Shown: positions 15,709-24,462 of the stretch, one piece after another | Numbering within the stretch: position 1 is the stretch's first letter | How the letters are laid out: every line of letters begins with the position of its first letter | Program-made: the position numbers and the translations under genes | The notes under the pieces: model-generated | The model's input: the letters and a program-made list of their open reading frames with translations, nothing else | The model's database searches: none | What the model was told of the DNA's origin: nothing | Assembly (NCBI GenBank): GCA_029226955.1 | Contig: JAQXZA010000034.1 | Coordinates: 1-64,000 of the forward strand | Reading direction: 5' to 3' | From: Clostridia bacterium | GTDB lineage: Bacteria > Bacillota > Clostridia > Oscillospirales > Acutalibacteraceae | DNA length: 64,000 bases

Positions 15709-18426
15709 ATGAAAACCTTTGGTCTGACTGATGAGCAAGTAAGGCTCTCAAAAGAAAAGCACGGCGACAACCGTCTGACCGAGCAAAAGCGGGAGTCATT
15801 CTGGCAAAAGCTGCTTGGCAATTTCGGAGATCCTATGATTAAGATTCTCTGTGTTGCACTTTTGCTGAATGTCATATTTATGTGCTTGCACTATTTTGCC
15901 GGTATAGGCGATACCGAATGGTATGAAACAGTAGGTATTGCGGCGGCGGTAATCATCGCAACATTCGTTTCCACTTATTCCGAATATAATAATGAAAACG
16001 CTTTCCAAAAATTACAGGAGGAAGCCTCGCTCATTAAATGTAAGATTTACCGTAACGGTGAAATTACAGAGGTTTCAATCAATGATATAGTTGTAGGCGA
16101 CTGTATTCTTCTTCAAAGCGGTGACAAGATTCCGGCTGACGGTATTATCGTTGACGGAACTGTTTCCGTTGACCAGTCGGTGCTTAACGGCGAAAGCAAA
16201 GAGGCAAAAAAAGTTGCCGTTCCCGAAAATTATGTCGATAAAGACGAGGCAATGGACTTTCTCAATGAATATAAGGTATTCAGAGGTGCTGTTGTATGTT
16301 CGGGCAACGCTGTAATGGAAGTTACAACAGTCGGCGACAAGTCGGTTTACGGACAGATTGCAAGCGAACTTCAAATTAACGACGACAGAGAGTCACCGTT
16401 ACAGGTAAAACTTGCAAAACTTGCAAAGGGTATCAGTAAATTCGGTTATATTGGCGGTATCGCAATAGCTGTTGCATATCTTGTACAGGCAATGCTGATA
16501 AACGGCGGTGCTGGCCCGGCTGCATATTTCGCACAGACTGACCTTATTCTTAACATATTCAAAGACCTTGTACAAGCCGTAATGTTTGCGGTAGTAATTA
16601 TCGTTATGGCTGTTCCTGAGGGACTTCCGCTTATGGTCGCAATAGTTTCCTCAATCAATATGAAGAAAATGCTCAAAGACAACGTTCTTGTACGTAAGAT
16701 AAACGGTCTTGAAACAGCCGGAAGTCTTAACATTCTTTTCAGTGATAAGACAGGTACAATCACAAAGGGCAAACTTGAAGCAGTAGTATTCCTTGACGGT
16801 GAAGGCACTGAGGCTAAAACTCACGCAGACATCAAGGGCAAGGCAAAGGATATGCTTTCTCTTGCACTCAAACACAACACAAACGCAATAGTTACAGGCA
16901 CAGGCGACAAGATGAAAGTTGTCGGCGGTAACCCGACAGAAAGAGCTGTTCTTGCTTATGTTGCAGATTCTGAGGATAAATTTGATGTAACACCTGTTGC
17001 GTCTGTTCCGTTTAACAGCACAAACAAATACAGTGCAACAAGCGTAAAGGGCAGTCATAATATGACTCTCATAAAAGGTGCTCCTGAAAAAATTCTTCAA
17101 AAATGTAAATATTATTATGACCAGAACGGCAATAAGGCAAAGTTTGACGGAAAGGTTCTCAATCAGAAAATTGACGAGCTTGCAAACAAGGCAATCCGTG
17201 TTCTTGCCGTTGCAACTGCTGACGAAATGCTTGAAGACGATAAACTCCCTGAGGGCGAATGGACTCTTATAGGTGTTATCGGTATTCGTGACGAGGTTCG
17301 TCCTGAATCAATCACAGCTATAAAGGAAGTTCGTGGTGCTGGTGTTCAGGTTGTAATGATTACAGGCGACAGAAAAGAAACCGCTGTTGCAATCGCAAAG
17401 GACGCAGGACTTCTCACAGAAGACACAGACCTTGTGTTCACATCTGATGAGCTTGCAAAGATGAGCGACGACGAAATCAAGAAAGTTATTCCGAATATCC
17501 GTGTTGTTGCAAGAGCATTGCCGACAGACAAGAGCCGTCTTGTAAGACTTGCACAGGAACTCAACCTTGTTGTAGGTATGACGGGCGACGGTGTAAACGA
17601 CTCTCCGGCACTCAAAAAAGCCGACGTTGGTTTTGCAATGGGCGGCGGTACAGAAGTAGCAAAGGAAGCCAGCGACATAGTTATTCTTGATGATAACTTC
17701 AATTCTATCGATAAGGCTATTCTTTACGGACGTACAATCTTTAACAACATAAGAAAATTCATTGTATTCCAGCTTTCAATCAATATTTCAGCGGTACTTA
17801 TTTCGTTTGTAATGCCGCTGCTCGAACTCTCAAATCCGCTTTCAATCACACAGATTCTCTGGGTAAATCTTGTAATGGACACACTTGCAGCACTTGCACT
17901 CGGTGGAGAACCGGCACTCAAACGCTATATGCACGAAAAGCCGAAACGCCGTGACGAAAGCATTATCAGCAAGAAGATGAAATCCCAGCTTGCCGTTGGT
18001 ACAGTATGGACATTTATTCTTAGTTTCTTTATGCTTATTTCACAGCTCTGGACAGACAGTCCTATCTGGAACTTTATCAGAAATGACTTTGATGTCAAAG
18101 GTGGAGGACAGCATTATTATTACTTCCTTATGACAGCATATTTCTGTATGTTTATATTTATTGCAGTATTCAACTCACTGAACGTAAGAACCGACAGACT
18201 GAATGTATTTGAACATATCGGCGAAAATAAAGGCTATTTCAAGATTATGGGAGCGATTGTTGTTATACAGGTTGCACTCACATATATCGGAGGAGAAATA
18301 TTCTCCTGTCACGGTCTTAACCTGACTGAATGGGCAGTTGTTCTTCTTATGGCAGTTTCGATTATTCCTGTCGATATGATAAGAAAGGCAATAGTCAACG
18401 CAATCGAAAAAAAGAACGATAAATAA
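15709..18426 (+). CDS. Calcium-translocating P-type ATPase, PMCA type
   Basis: 905 residues, P2-type cation pump predicted to export Ca2+ using ATP. Order of motifs: N-terminal cation-ATPase domain (FGLTDEQVRLSKEKHG); actuator domain with LNGES (TGE-like); transmembrane PEGLPLMVAIV, the Ca2+-site motif of M4; phosphorylation site DKTGTITKGK with Asp346; MITGDRKETAVAIA; MTGDGVNDSPALKKADVG; and six C-terminal helices with a PMCA/SERCA-like NISAVLISF region. The track start at 15652 was moved to the ATG at 15709, preceded by GGAGTGAAG. Two TerD genes, whose products bind Ca2+ in characterised members, follow on the same strand. Confidence 0.93.
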   Translation: MKTFGLTDEQVRLSKEKHGDNRLTEQKRESFWQKLLGNFGDPMIKILCVALLLNVIFMCLHYFAGIGDTEWYETVGIAAAVIIATFVSTYSEYNNENAFQKLQEEASLIKCKIYRNGEITEVSINDIVVGDCILLQSGDKIPADGIIVDGTVSVDQSVLNGESKEAKKVAVPENYVDKDEAMDFLNEYKVFRGAVVCSGNAVMEVTTVGDKSVYGQIASELQINDDRESPLQVKLAKLAKGISKFGYIGGIAIAVAYLVQAMLINGGAGPAAYFAQTDLILNIFKDLVQAVMFAVVIIVMAVPEGLPLMVAIVSSINMKKMLKDNVLVRKINGLETAGSLNILFSDKTGTITKGKLEAVVFLDGEGTEAKTHADIKGKAKDMLSLALKHNTNAIVTGTGDKMKVVGGNPTERAVLAYVADSEDKFDVTPVASVPFNSTNKYSATSVKGSHNMTLIKGAPEKILQKCKYYYDQNGNKAKFDGKVLNQKIDELANKAIRVLAVATADEMLEDDKLPEGEWTLIGVIGIRDEVRPESITAIKEVRGAGVQVVMITGDRKETAVAIAKDAGLLTEDTDLVFTSDELAKMSDDEIKKVIPNIRVVARALPTDKSRLVRLAQELNLVVGMTGDGVNDSPALKKADVGFAMGGGTEVAKEASDIVILDDNFNSIDKAILYGRTIFNNIRKFIVFQLSINISAVLISFVMPLLELSNPLSITQILWVNLVMDTLAALALGGEPALKRYMHEKPKRRDESIISKKMKSQLAVGTVWTFILSFFMLISQLWTDSPIWNFIRNDFDVKGGGQHYYYFLMTAYFCMFIFIAVFNSLNVRTDRLNVFEHIGENKGYFKIMGAIVVIQVALTYIGGEIFSCHGLNLTEWAVVLLMAVSIIPVDMIRKAIVNAIEKKNDK

Positions 18427-18452
18427 AATTCCTGACTGAAAGTTAATATTAC

Positions 18453-18477
18453 GGCTGGCGGAGTCAATCCGTCAGCC
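18453..18477 (+). terminator. Hairpin after the Ca2+ ATPase gene
   Basis: Stem GGCTGGCGGA/TCCGTCAGCC with loop GTCAA. No T run follows, so termination is uncertain; it may be a processing or attenuation hairpin. Confidence 0.5.
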
Positions 18478-18520
18478 CTGATATTACTTCATAATTCATA
18501 GTTGATAATGTAGATTTATA

Positions 18521-18547
18521 CATTATGAATTATGCATTATGAATTGA
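18521..18547. repeat. Heptamer array, ATTATGA family
   Basis: CATTATGAATTATGCATTATG has a 7-bp period and is partly self-complementary. It lies between the Ca2+ ATPase and the first terD. Confidence 0.75.
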
Positions 18548-18585
18548 ATTTTGCATTATCAGACATTCGGAGGTGTTTTTTTAAA

Positions 18586-19182
18586 ATGTCAGTAAATCTT
18601 CAAAAAGGTCAGAAAGTTGACCTCACAAAAGGAAACAGTTCGCTTAAATGGATTCGTATAGGTCTTGGCTGGGACGAGGCACAAAAGCAAAGTCCACTTC
18701 TTCAGAAACACGAGGAATACGATTTTGACTGTGACGCAAGTGCGTTTCTTCTTGACCAGAGCGGCACAATCTCCAAAAAGGAAGACATAGTTTACTTTGG
18801 CAATCTCAGACATATAAGTGGTTGTGTTTCACATCAGGGCGATAATCTCACAGGCGGCGGCGACGGCGACGACGAACAAATTCTTGTAAATCTGCGTGAT
18901 ATGCCCGAAAAATATCAGAAAATCGTCTTTGTTGTAAATATCTATAAGGCAAAGGAAAGAAATCAGCATTTCGGTATGATTGAAAATGCGTTTATCCGCC
19001 TTGTTGACGCTGAAACAAACAAAGAACTCTGTATCTATAATCTTTCAGAAAATTATGACGGAATGACCGCAATGGTATTCGGTGAAGTTTACCGCAGAAA
19101 CGGCGAATGGAAATTCAACGCAATAGGTCAGCCTACAAAAGATAACACTATAACAGAACTTGCACACAGATTTGGCTTTTAA
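18586..19182 (+). CDS. TerD-family stress protein (first copy)
   Basis: 198 residues, a single TerD domain. Characteristic parts are QKGQKVDLTKG at the N-terminus, IGLGWDE, the acidic YDFDCDASAFLLD strand, VSHQGDNLTGGGDGDDEQI and the C-terminal FGEVYRRNGEWKFNAIGQ. TerD domains bind Ca2+ through the Asp-rich loops and act in tellurite, phage or general chemical stress responses in an unknown way. The track start was moved to the ATG at 18586, which has a CGGAGGTG site. The second copy follows after 47 bp. Confidence 0.93.
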   Translation: MSVNLQKGQKVDLTKGNSSLKWIRIGLGWDEAQKQSPLLQKHEEYDFDCDASAFLLDQSGTISKKEDIVYFGNLRHISGCVSHQGDNLTGGGDGDDEQILVNLRDMPEKYQKIVFVVNIYKAKERNQHFGMIENAFIRLVDAETNKELCIYNLSENYDGMTAMVFGEVYRRNGEWKFNAIGQPTKDNTITELAHRFGF

Positions 19183-19229
19183 TTTCAAAATTAAAATAAA
19201 AACAATTTCAACACAGGGGGCATTTTAAA

Positions 19230-19814
19230 ATGGCAGTAAGCTTGACAAAAGGACAAAGAGTAGCAATTGACAATTCACTTAAACTCGGACTTATCGGACT
19301 CGGCTGGGATACAAACAAGTATGACGGCGGTTATGATTTTGACCTTGACGCATCAGTATTTCTTCTTGGTGCAAACGGCAAGGTTCGCCGTGATGAAGAC
19401 TTTGTATTCTACAACAATCTTGTAGGTGCAGACGGTGCTGTTGTACATCAGGGCGACAACCTTACAGGTAGCGGCAACGGCGACGATGAGGTTATTGTTA
19501 TTGACTTCACAAAAATTCCACAGGACGTTGAGAAAATTGCCGTTGCTGTTACAATTTTTGAGGCAGACCAGAGAAGACAGAATTTCGGACAGGTTTCAAA
19601 CGCTTATGTTCGTCTTGCAAGAATGAAAGATGAATTTGACCTTCAAGGCGAAACACTTCTTCAATTTGACCTTGAAGAAGAATTTTCAATCGAAACAAGC
19701 CTTGTAGTATGCGAAATTTACCGCAGAAACGGTGAATGGAAGTTCAACGCTGTTGCATCAGGCTTTAAGGGCGGACTTGAAGCACTTTGCCGTAACTATG
19801 GCGTAAATGTTTAA
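19230..19814 (+). CDS. TerD-family stress protein (second copy)
   Basis: 194 residues with the full TerD pattern: SLTKGQRVAID, LIGLGWDTN, YDFDLDASVFLLG, VVHQGDNLTGSGNGDDEVI and CEIYRRNGEWKFNAVASGF. It is closer to canonical TerD than the first copy; the N-terminal insert EAQKQSPLLQKHE of copy one is missing here. A CAGGGGG ribosome binding site precedes the ATG. It is probably cotranscribed with the first copy and ended by the terminator at 19838. The pair with a PMCA-type pump points to a Ca2+-linked envelope stress role (inference). Confidence 0.95.
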   Translation: MAVSLTKGQRVAIDNSLKLGLIGLGWDTNKYDGGYDFDLDASVFLLGANGKVRRDEDFVFYNNLVGADGAVVHQGDNLTGSGNGDDEVIVIDFTKIPQDVEKIAVAVTIFEADQRRQNFGQVSNAYVRLARMKDEFDLQGETLLQFDLEEEFSIETSLVVCEIYRRNGEWKFNAVASGFKGGLEALCRNYGVNV

Positions 19815-19837
19815 TCCTTAAAAATAACCAAAAAGAA

Positions 19838-19880
19838 ATCGGGGATTTTAAGTTTCTTAAAATTCCCGATTTTATATTTT
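19838..19880. terminator. Terminator between terD and the Rrf2 gene
   Basis: Stem ATCGGGGATTTTAAG/TTAAAATTCCCGAT followed by TTTATATTTTT. It lies between convergent genes and can act in both directions. Confidence 0.85.
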
Positions 19881-19901
19881 TGTAAATAAAGCTGTACACT
19901 G

Positions 19902-20345
19902 TTAAATCACATAATTATCGTTGTTGTCGGGGGTGTTGTTTTTGTGGTCGAGTAAATCCTGAATTGTAATTGTATCGACAACATCATTGACAGCCTCATA
20001 AATTTTTTCCCATACATAAAGAGAAATGCAGTCGTTGCTGCGTGGACACTTGTTTTTTTCGTCTTCAAGACACGAAACAGGTGCAAGACTGCCCTCAACA
20101 CTTCTTAAAACCATACCGACAGTGTATTCAACAGGTGATTTTACAAGTTTGTATCCGCCCATTGCACCACGTGTGCTTTTTACTATACCGGCACGATTCA
20201 GTGATGAAATTATCTGTTCAAGGTATTTTTCGGATATGTTCTGATGTTGGGATATGGTTTTTGCTGAAATATATTTTTCACTGTCTGATGATGCAAGTTC
20301 AATCATAACACGCAGTGCATATCTGCCTTTTGTAGAAATTTTCAT
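19902..20345 (-). CDS. Rrf2-family transcriptional regulator with three candidate Fe-S cysteines
   Basis: 147 residues. The winged helix-turn-helix opens with MKISTKGRYALRVMIELA and includes ISEKYLEQIISSLNRAGIVKS and GAMGGYKL. A loop near residues 93-107 has the pattern C-x7-C-x5-C (CLEDEKNKCPRSNDC), similar in place and spacing to the [2Fe-2S] ligands of IscR, so it may sense Fe-S status or nitrosative/oxidative stress. No isc or suf genes are in the window. A 7-bp inverted repeat overlaps its own promoter, consistent with autoregulation. Cysteine genes at 61 kb are conceivable targets by analogy with CymR (speculative). Confidence 0.9.
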   Translation of the reverse strand: MKISTKGRYALRVMIELASSDSEKYISAKTISQHQNISEKYLEQIISSLNRAGIVKSTRGAMGGYKLVKSPVEYTVGMVLRSVEGSLAPVSCLEDEKNKCPRSNDCISLYVWEKIYEAVNDVVDTITIQDLLDHKNNTPDNNDNYVI

Positions 20346-20377
20346 TTTGTTACGCCTTTCAGTAATCTTTTAATATT

Positions 20378-20406
20378 ATTATATAGTTGCTTTTTTCTTA
20401 TGTCAA
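20378..20406 (-). promoter_or_regulatory. Promoter of the Rrf2 gene (TTGACA-17-TATAAT)
   Basis: Perfect consensus -35 and -10 on the reverse strand with 17-bp spacing. Confidence 0.85.
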
Positions 20407-20410
20407 CTAT
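20383..20410. promoter_or_regulatory. Candidate Rrf2 operator
   Basis: ATAGTTG (20383-20389) and CAACTAT (20404-20410) are exact inverted repeats separated by 14 bp. They cover the -35 and abut the -10 of the Rrf2 promoter. The size and symmetry suit a dimeric winged-helix repressor. Confidence 0.5.
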
Positions 20411-20526
20411 TGTGAGAGCGTTTTTGAATGTAAAAAAACGCATAAATGTAAAATTATATATATTTTATATGCTGAATGTGTGCTATAATTATAATAATCA
20501 AATATAATCAGAAAGGAATGGCTGTT

Positions 20527-21240
20527 ATGTATGATGAACTCAAAAAAGTAATAGACAAAAGCAATAATATTGTCTTTTTCGGCGGTGCGGGTGTTTCAAC
20601 AGAAAGCGGAATACCTGATTTCAGAAGTGTTGACGGGCTTTATAATCAGAAATATAAATTTCCGCCTGAAACAATCCTCAGCCATACATTTTTTATGAAC
20701 AGGACAGAGGATTTTTACGATTTTTACCGTGACAAAATGATATGTCTTTCCGCAAAGCCGAACAAGGCACATATCGCACTTGCAAAACTTGAACAGCAAG
20801 ACAAGCTGAAAGCCGTTATAACACAAAATATTGACGGACTTCATCAGCTTGCCGGAAGTAAAAATGTATTTGAACTTCACGGTTCTGTCCACAGAAACTA
20901 CTGTATGAATTGTCATAAATTCTATGATGTTACGGCTATAACCGAAAGCAAGGGTGTTCCGAAATGCAGTTGCGGCGGAATTATCAAGCCTGATGTCGTG
21001 CTTTATGAGGAAGGTCTTGACGATGAAACAGTAAGAAATGCAATAAGATATATTTCAAATGCTGAGGTTCTTATTGTCGGTGGAACATCACTTAATGTAT
21101 ATCCGGCGGCAAGTTTTCTTGATTATTTCAGGGGTAAAACTATAATTCTTCTGAATAAATCAAGAACTTCATTTGACAGCCGTGCTGATATTGTCATACA
21201 CGACCCGATAGGACAGGTTCTTTCAGCAGTAGTGGATTAA
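20527..21240 (+). CDS. NAD-dependent protein deacylase (sirtuin)
   Basis: 237 residues. Removes acetyl or other acyl groups from lysines using NAD+. The sirtuin core shows FFGGAGVSTESGIPDFRS near residue 20, TQNIDGLHQLAG, the catalytic His in ELHGSVHRNYC, and a structural zinc site CMNCH...CSCGG. The end has IVGGTSLNVYPAA, the conserved GTSL motif. The track ORF begins at 20476; of the in-frame ATGs at 20518 and 20527, only the second has correct spacing from AGAAAGGA. A TATAAT at 20484-20489 is the likely -10. Divergent from the Rrf2 gene. Confidence 0.93.
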   Translation: MYDELKKVIDKSNNIVFFGGAGVSTESGIPDFRSVDGLYNQKYKFPPETILSHTFFMNRTEDFYDFYRDKMICLSAKPNKAHIALAKLEQQDKLKAVITQNIDGLHQLAGSKNVFELHGSVHRNYCMNCHKFYDVTAITESKGVPKCSCGGIIKPDVVLYEEGLDDETVRNAIRYISNAEVLIVGGTSLNVYPAASFLDYFRGKTIILLNKSRTSFDSRADIVIHDPIGQVLSAVVD

Positions 21241-21247
21241 CACCGTC

Positions 21248-21276
21248 TTGACTAATCGTTAAAAGCGAATTATAAT
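21248..21276 (+). promoter_or_regulatory. leuB promoter (TTGACT-17-TATAAT)
   Basis: TTGACT at 21248-21253 and TATAAT at 21271-21276. The leader of about 40 nt is too short for a leucine attenuator or T-box. Confidence 0.8.
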
Positions 21277-21325
21277 TTATTTTGGAAAAAGCGGTTATAC
21301 CGCAAAAAAATAAGGAGAATTTATT

Positions 21326-22396
21326 ATGAAAAACTACAATATCGTGTTGCTTAAAGGCGACGGAATAGGCCCTGAAATCGTAAACGAGGCTGTAAAGGTA
21401 CTTGACAGAACTGCCGATAAATTCGGTTTTACGGTAACTTATGACGAGGCACTTCTCGGCGGTTGTGCAATAGACGCAACAGGAGTTCCGCTGCCTGAGG
21501 AAACAATAACAAAGTGTAAAGCGTCAGATTCAGTTCTTCTTGGTGCTGTCGGCGGTCCTAAGTGGGACAATCAGCCGGGTAACAATCGTCCCGAGGCTGG
21601 CTTGCTCGGAATAAGAGGTGCTTTGGGACTGTTTGCAAATCTCCGTCCGGCTGTAATATTTGAACCGTTGCGTAACGCATCACCGCTTAAACCAGAAATT
21701 ATCGGCGACGCTATGGACATAATGATTGTAAGAGAGCTTACAGGCGGAATTTATTTCGGCAAAAGAGGAAATTTTGACGAGGACGGAGTTCCGGCGGCTT
21801 ACGATACCGAAAAATATAACGTAAACGAAATTGAACGTATTGCAAGAGTTGCTTTCGATATGGCAATGAAAAGAAACAAAAAGCTGACAAGCGTTGACAA
21901 AGCAAACGTCCTTGATTCTTCACGTCTGTGGAGAAAAACAATTATAAAAATTTCAGAGGAATATCCTGAGGTTGAACTCAATCATCTTTATGTTGACAAC
22001 TGTGCAATGCAGCTTGTAAGAGATCCTAAGCAGTTTGACGTTATTGTTACATCAAATATTTTCGGTGACATTCTTTCCGACGAGGCGTCAATGATAAGCG
22101 GTTCAATCGGAATGTTGGCATCAGCAAGCCTTAACAGCACAAAATGCGGTATGTATGAGCCAATTCACGGTTCAGCACCTGACATTGCCGGCAAGGGTAT
22201 CGCAAATCCACTTGCAACTATTCTTTCCGTTGCAATGATGTTGCGTTATTCACTTGATGAGCCTGAGGCTGCCGACGCAATCGAAAAGGCTGTTTCAGAG
22301 GTTCTCAAAACCACAAGAACCCCCGACATTTACACCGAAGGCACAACAAAGGTTTCCTGTTCCGAAATGGGCAACGCCGTCTGCTCCCTTATATGA
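21326..22396 (+). CDS. leuB: 3-isopropylmalate dehydrogenase
   Basis: 356 residues. Oxidative decarboxylation of 3-isopropylmalate in leucine biosynthesis with NAD+. Visible marks: [19 protein letters not shown] at the N-terminus, [10 protein letters not shown], the substrate-specificity stretch [40 protein letters not shown], and the cofactor region [26 protein letters not shown] with [15 protein letters not shown]. Here leuB has its own promoter and is separated from leuA and leuCD, which are not in the window. An AAGGAGAATT site precedes the ATG. The TGA stop fuses with a heptamer array. Confidence 0.96.
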   Translation: MKNYNIVLLKGDGIGPEIVNEAVKVLDRTADKFGFTVTYDEALLGGCAIDATGVPLPEETITKCKASDSVLLGAVGGPKWDNQPGNNRPEAGLLGIRGALGLFANLRPAVIFEPLRNASPLKPEIIGDAMDIMIVRELTGGIYFGKRGNFDEDGVPAAYDTEKYNVNEIERIARVAFDMAMKRNKKLTSVDKANVLDSSRLWRKTIIKISEEYPEVELNHLYVDNCAMQLVRDPKQFDVIVTSNIFGDILSDEASMISGSIGMLASASLNSTKCGMYEPIHGSAPDIAGKGIANPLATILSVAMMLRYSLDEPEAADAIEKAVSEVLKTTRTPDIYTEGTTKVSCSEMGNAVCSLI

Positions 22397-22413
22397 GAGT
22401 GGAGTGTGGAGTT
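22394..22413 (+). repeat. Heptamer array, GTGGAGT family, fused to the leuB stop codon
   Basis: TGAGAGTGGAGTGTGGAG and on to TTGTTATGACCGCCAC: the same stop-codon junction and 3' flank as at valS, but with fewer heptamers. Confidence 0.85.
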
Positions 22414-22479
22414 GTTATGACCGCCACTGTTTGCACTGAGTTTAGTTATTAAAAATTTAAAATTCGTATGTTTTTTGCA

Positions 22480-22508
22480 TTGAAAAATTTGCGGAATTAA
22501 GTTATAAT
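22480..22508 (+). promoter_or_regulatory. Promoter of the Oad gamma/beta operon (TTGAAA-17-TATAAT)
   Basis: TTGAAA at 22480-22485 and TATAAT at 22503-22508. Confidence 0.75.
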
Positions 22509-22574
22509 AATAAAAGTTATTGCTTGTTTGTAAAATCTTTGCGAACAGGTATAAAATAAAAAGGGGGATTGGAA

Positions 22575-22964
22575 ATGGAAAATATTAATCTTGCACTGAC
22601 ATTGCTGCTTGCCGGCTTTATTATTGTATTTGCCGTATTGGTGCTTTTGATAATTATTATCACAATATACGGCAAGATAATTCAGGCAGTTCAGAAGAAA
22701 TCAGCTGAACGCAAGCAGAAAAAAGCAGAGCAAAAGGCTCAGGAAACACCTGTTAAAGCCGCTGAAACCGTTACACCTGTTGAAGAAAGTACAACTACGG
22801 ACAATGACGGCGGTATTCCTGATGAGATTATTGCTGTTATTGCAGCAGCTGTTGACGCTGTTTACGGCGGAAAATCGCACAAGATTAAATCCGTAAAACG
22901 CTCACGCAACGCACGTTCAGCCTGGGGAAATGCCGGTGTTGTCGAAAACACCAGACCTTTCTGA
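22575..22964 (+). CDS. Sodium pump decarboxylase gamma subunit (OadG family)
   Basis: 129 residues. One N-terminal transmembrane helix (roughly residues 5-33, LALTLLLAGFIIVFAVLV), then a charged Lys/Glu/Gln segment and a Thr/Glu/Pro-rich linker. A short Ala-rich helix follows (IPDEIIAVIAAAVDAVYGG) and a basic tail. OadG-type subunits tie the soluble carboxyltransferase to the membrane beta subunit of Na+-pumping decarboxylases. The start is the ATG at 22575 after AAGGGGG. Followed by the beta-subunit gene in the same operon. The alpha subunit and biotin carrier are not nearby. Confidence 0.82.
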   Translation: MENINLALTLLLAGFIIVFAVLVLLIIIITIYGKIIQAVQKKSAERKQKKAEQKAQETPVKAAETVTPVEESTTTDNDGGIPDEIIAVIAAAVDAVYGGKSHKIKSVKRSRNARSAWGNAGVVENTRPF

Positions 22965-23035
22965 CATACAGTCGGAATTACGCATTTTTTAAAAGCTGAA
23001 AATCGGCAATAATAAATCAGAAAGGAAGTTAATTG

Positions 23036-24274
23036 ATGGATATTTTTAATCAGCTTGGCAATGTTATTGTAAGCCTTTTTCAGAGTTCGGGCTTATGTTC
23101 TCTTACGTGGGAAAACTACGTAATGATGGCAATATCATTTGTACTTATGTTTCTTGCTATCAAAAAGCAGTATGAACCGCTTTTGCTTTTGCCTATTGCA
23201 TTCGGTATGCTGCTCGTAAACATTTTTCCGGGCATTATGGCAGACCCTGTACACAAAATGCTTACAGAGTCGGAAATTATCGCAATGGGTCTTGACCCGG
23301 CGTCATACACCACAACGGTTCTTAACGGTGTAACCTATTATAACTACACCGAAAATGGCGGTCTGTTCTATTATCTGTATCAGGGCGTACACCTTGGTAT
23401 ATTCCCGCCGCTTATATTCCTCGGAATCGGTGCTATGACGGACTTTGGCCCTCTTATCGCAAACCCGAAAAGCTTTATTCTCGGTGCTGCTGCACAGATT
23501 GGTATCTTTATTACCTTTATCGGTGCAATACTTCTTGGATTCGCTCCGAATGAGGCTGGTTCAATCGCAATTATCGGTGGTGCAGACGGCCCTACAGCTA
23601 TTTTCGTAACATCAAAACTTGCACCTCAACTTCTCGGACCTATCGCCGTTGCCGCATATTCATATATGGCACTCGTACCGATTATTCAGCCACCTATTAT
23701 GCGACTTCTCACAACAAAGAAAGAGCGTTCAATCGTTATGGGACAGCTCCGTCCTGTATCAAAGCTCGAAAAGATACTTTTCCCGATTATCGTTGTTGTA
23801 CTTGTTGCAATTCTTCTTCCTGACGCTGCTCCGCTTGTTGGTATGCTTATGCTCGGTAACCTGTTCAAAGAAAGCGGTGTTGTTGAAAGAATCGCAAAGA
23901 CAGCACAGAACGAACTTATGAACATTGTAACAATATTCCTCGGTGTTACAGTCGGTGCAACCGCAACAGGTCAGCTGTTCCTCACACCAAAGACACTCGG
24001 AATTATTGCTCTCGGACTTATTGCATTCTGTCTTGGTTCAGCTTGCGGTGTATTGTTCGGAAAGATTATGTGTTGGGCAACTCACGGTAAGGTTAACCCT
24101 CTTATCGGTTCAGCCGGTGTTTCAGCCGTTCCTATGGCTGCCCGTATTTCACAGAAAGTCGGTCAGGAAGAAAATCCGGCAAACTTCCTTCTTATGCACG
24201 CAATGGGACCGAACGTAGCCGGTGTTATCGGTTCAGCAGTTGCTGCCGGTGTTCTCATCAGCGTCCTCAAATGA
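23036..24274 (+). CDS. Sodium ion-translocating decarboxylase beta subunit
   Basis: 412 residues, polytopic. The beta subunit of oxaloacetate/methylmalonyl-CoA/glutaconyl-CoA decarboxylases decarboxylates carboxybiotin and exports Na+. Recognisable segments are FLGIGAMTDFGPLIANPK, IAIIGGADGPTAIFVTSKLAP with the conserved Asp of the Na+ path, SYMALVPIIQPPIM, and near the end GSAGVSAVPMAARISQ and LLMHAMGPNVAGVIGSA. About nine to eleven helices are visible. Which acid is decarboxylated cannot be told from gamma and beta alone. An AGAAAGGAAG site precedes the ATG. A strong terminator closes the two-gene operon. Confidence 0.95.
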   Translation: MDIFNQLGNVIVSLFQSSGLCSLTWENYVMMAISFVLMFLAIKKQYEPLLLLPIAFGMLLVNIFPGIMADPVHKMLTESEIIAMGLDPASYTTTVLNGVTYYNYTENGGLFYYLYQGVHLGIFPPLIFLGIGAMTDFGPLIANPKSFILGAAAQIGIFITFIGAILLGFAPNEAGSIAIIGGADGPTAIFVTSKLAPQLLGPIAVAAYSYMALVPIIQPPIMRLLTTKKERSIVMGQLRPVSKLEKILFPIIVVVLVAILLPDAAPLVGMLMLGNLFKESGVVERIAKTAQNELMNIVTIFLGVTVGATATGQLFLTPKTLGIIALGLIAFCLGSACGVLFGKIMCWATHGKVNPLIGSAGVSAVPMAARISQKVGQEENPANFLLMHAMGPNVAGVIGSAVAAGVLISVLK

Positions 24275-24276
24275 GC

Positions 24277-24300
24277 AGAGTGCCTCCGCTGTCAAGCGGC
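24277..24300. repeat. Copy of an 18-bp dispersed repeat (GAGTGCCTCCGCTGTCAA)
   Basis: The same 18 bases occur in reverse orientation at 38.77-38.81 kb, where they encode the C-terminus of the MecA-like protein. Confidence 0.6.
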
Positions 24301-24346
24301 AAGTTGCCGCACCCAAATTGCATAAACAAAGTTATAGAATAAAATC

Positions 24347-24391
24347 AAAGCGGATACAGTGCAATACTGTATCCGCTTTAATATTTTTATT
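24347..24391 (+). terminator. Terminator of the Oad gamma/beta operon
   Basis: Perfect 14-bp stem AAAGCGGATACAGT/ACTGTATCCGCTTT with loop GCAAT, then AATATTTTTATT. Confidence 0.92.
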
Positions 24392-24429
24392 AAATTTATC
24401 TCAGAATAAAAACTAACGGTTCTTAAATA

Positions 24430-24462
24430 ATTATGAATTGTGAATTGTGAATTATGAATTAT
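24430..24462 (-). repeat. Heptamer array, TAATTCA/CAATTCA family
   Basis: On the sense strand of the upstream gene the TGA stop runs into TAATTCA TAATTCA CAATTCA CAATTCA, four units. Confidence 0.85.

Noticed and set aside
16651-17100. 149-residue reverse ORF inside the Ca2+ ATPase
   Set aside because: Antisense shadow of the phosphorylation domain; no start signal.
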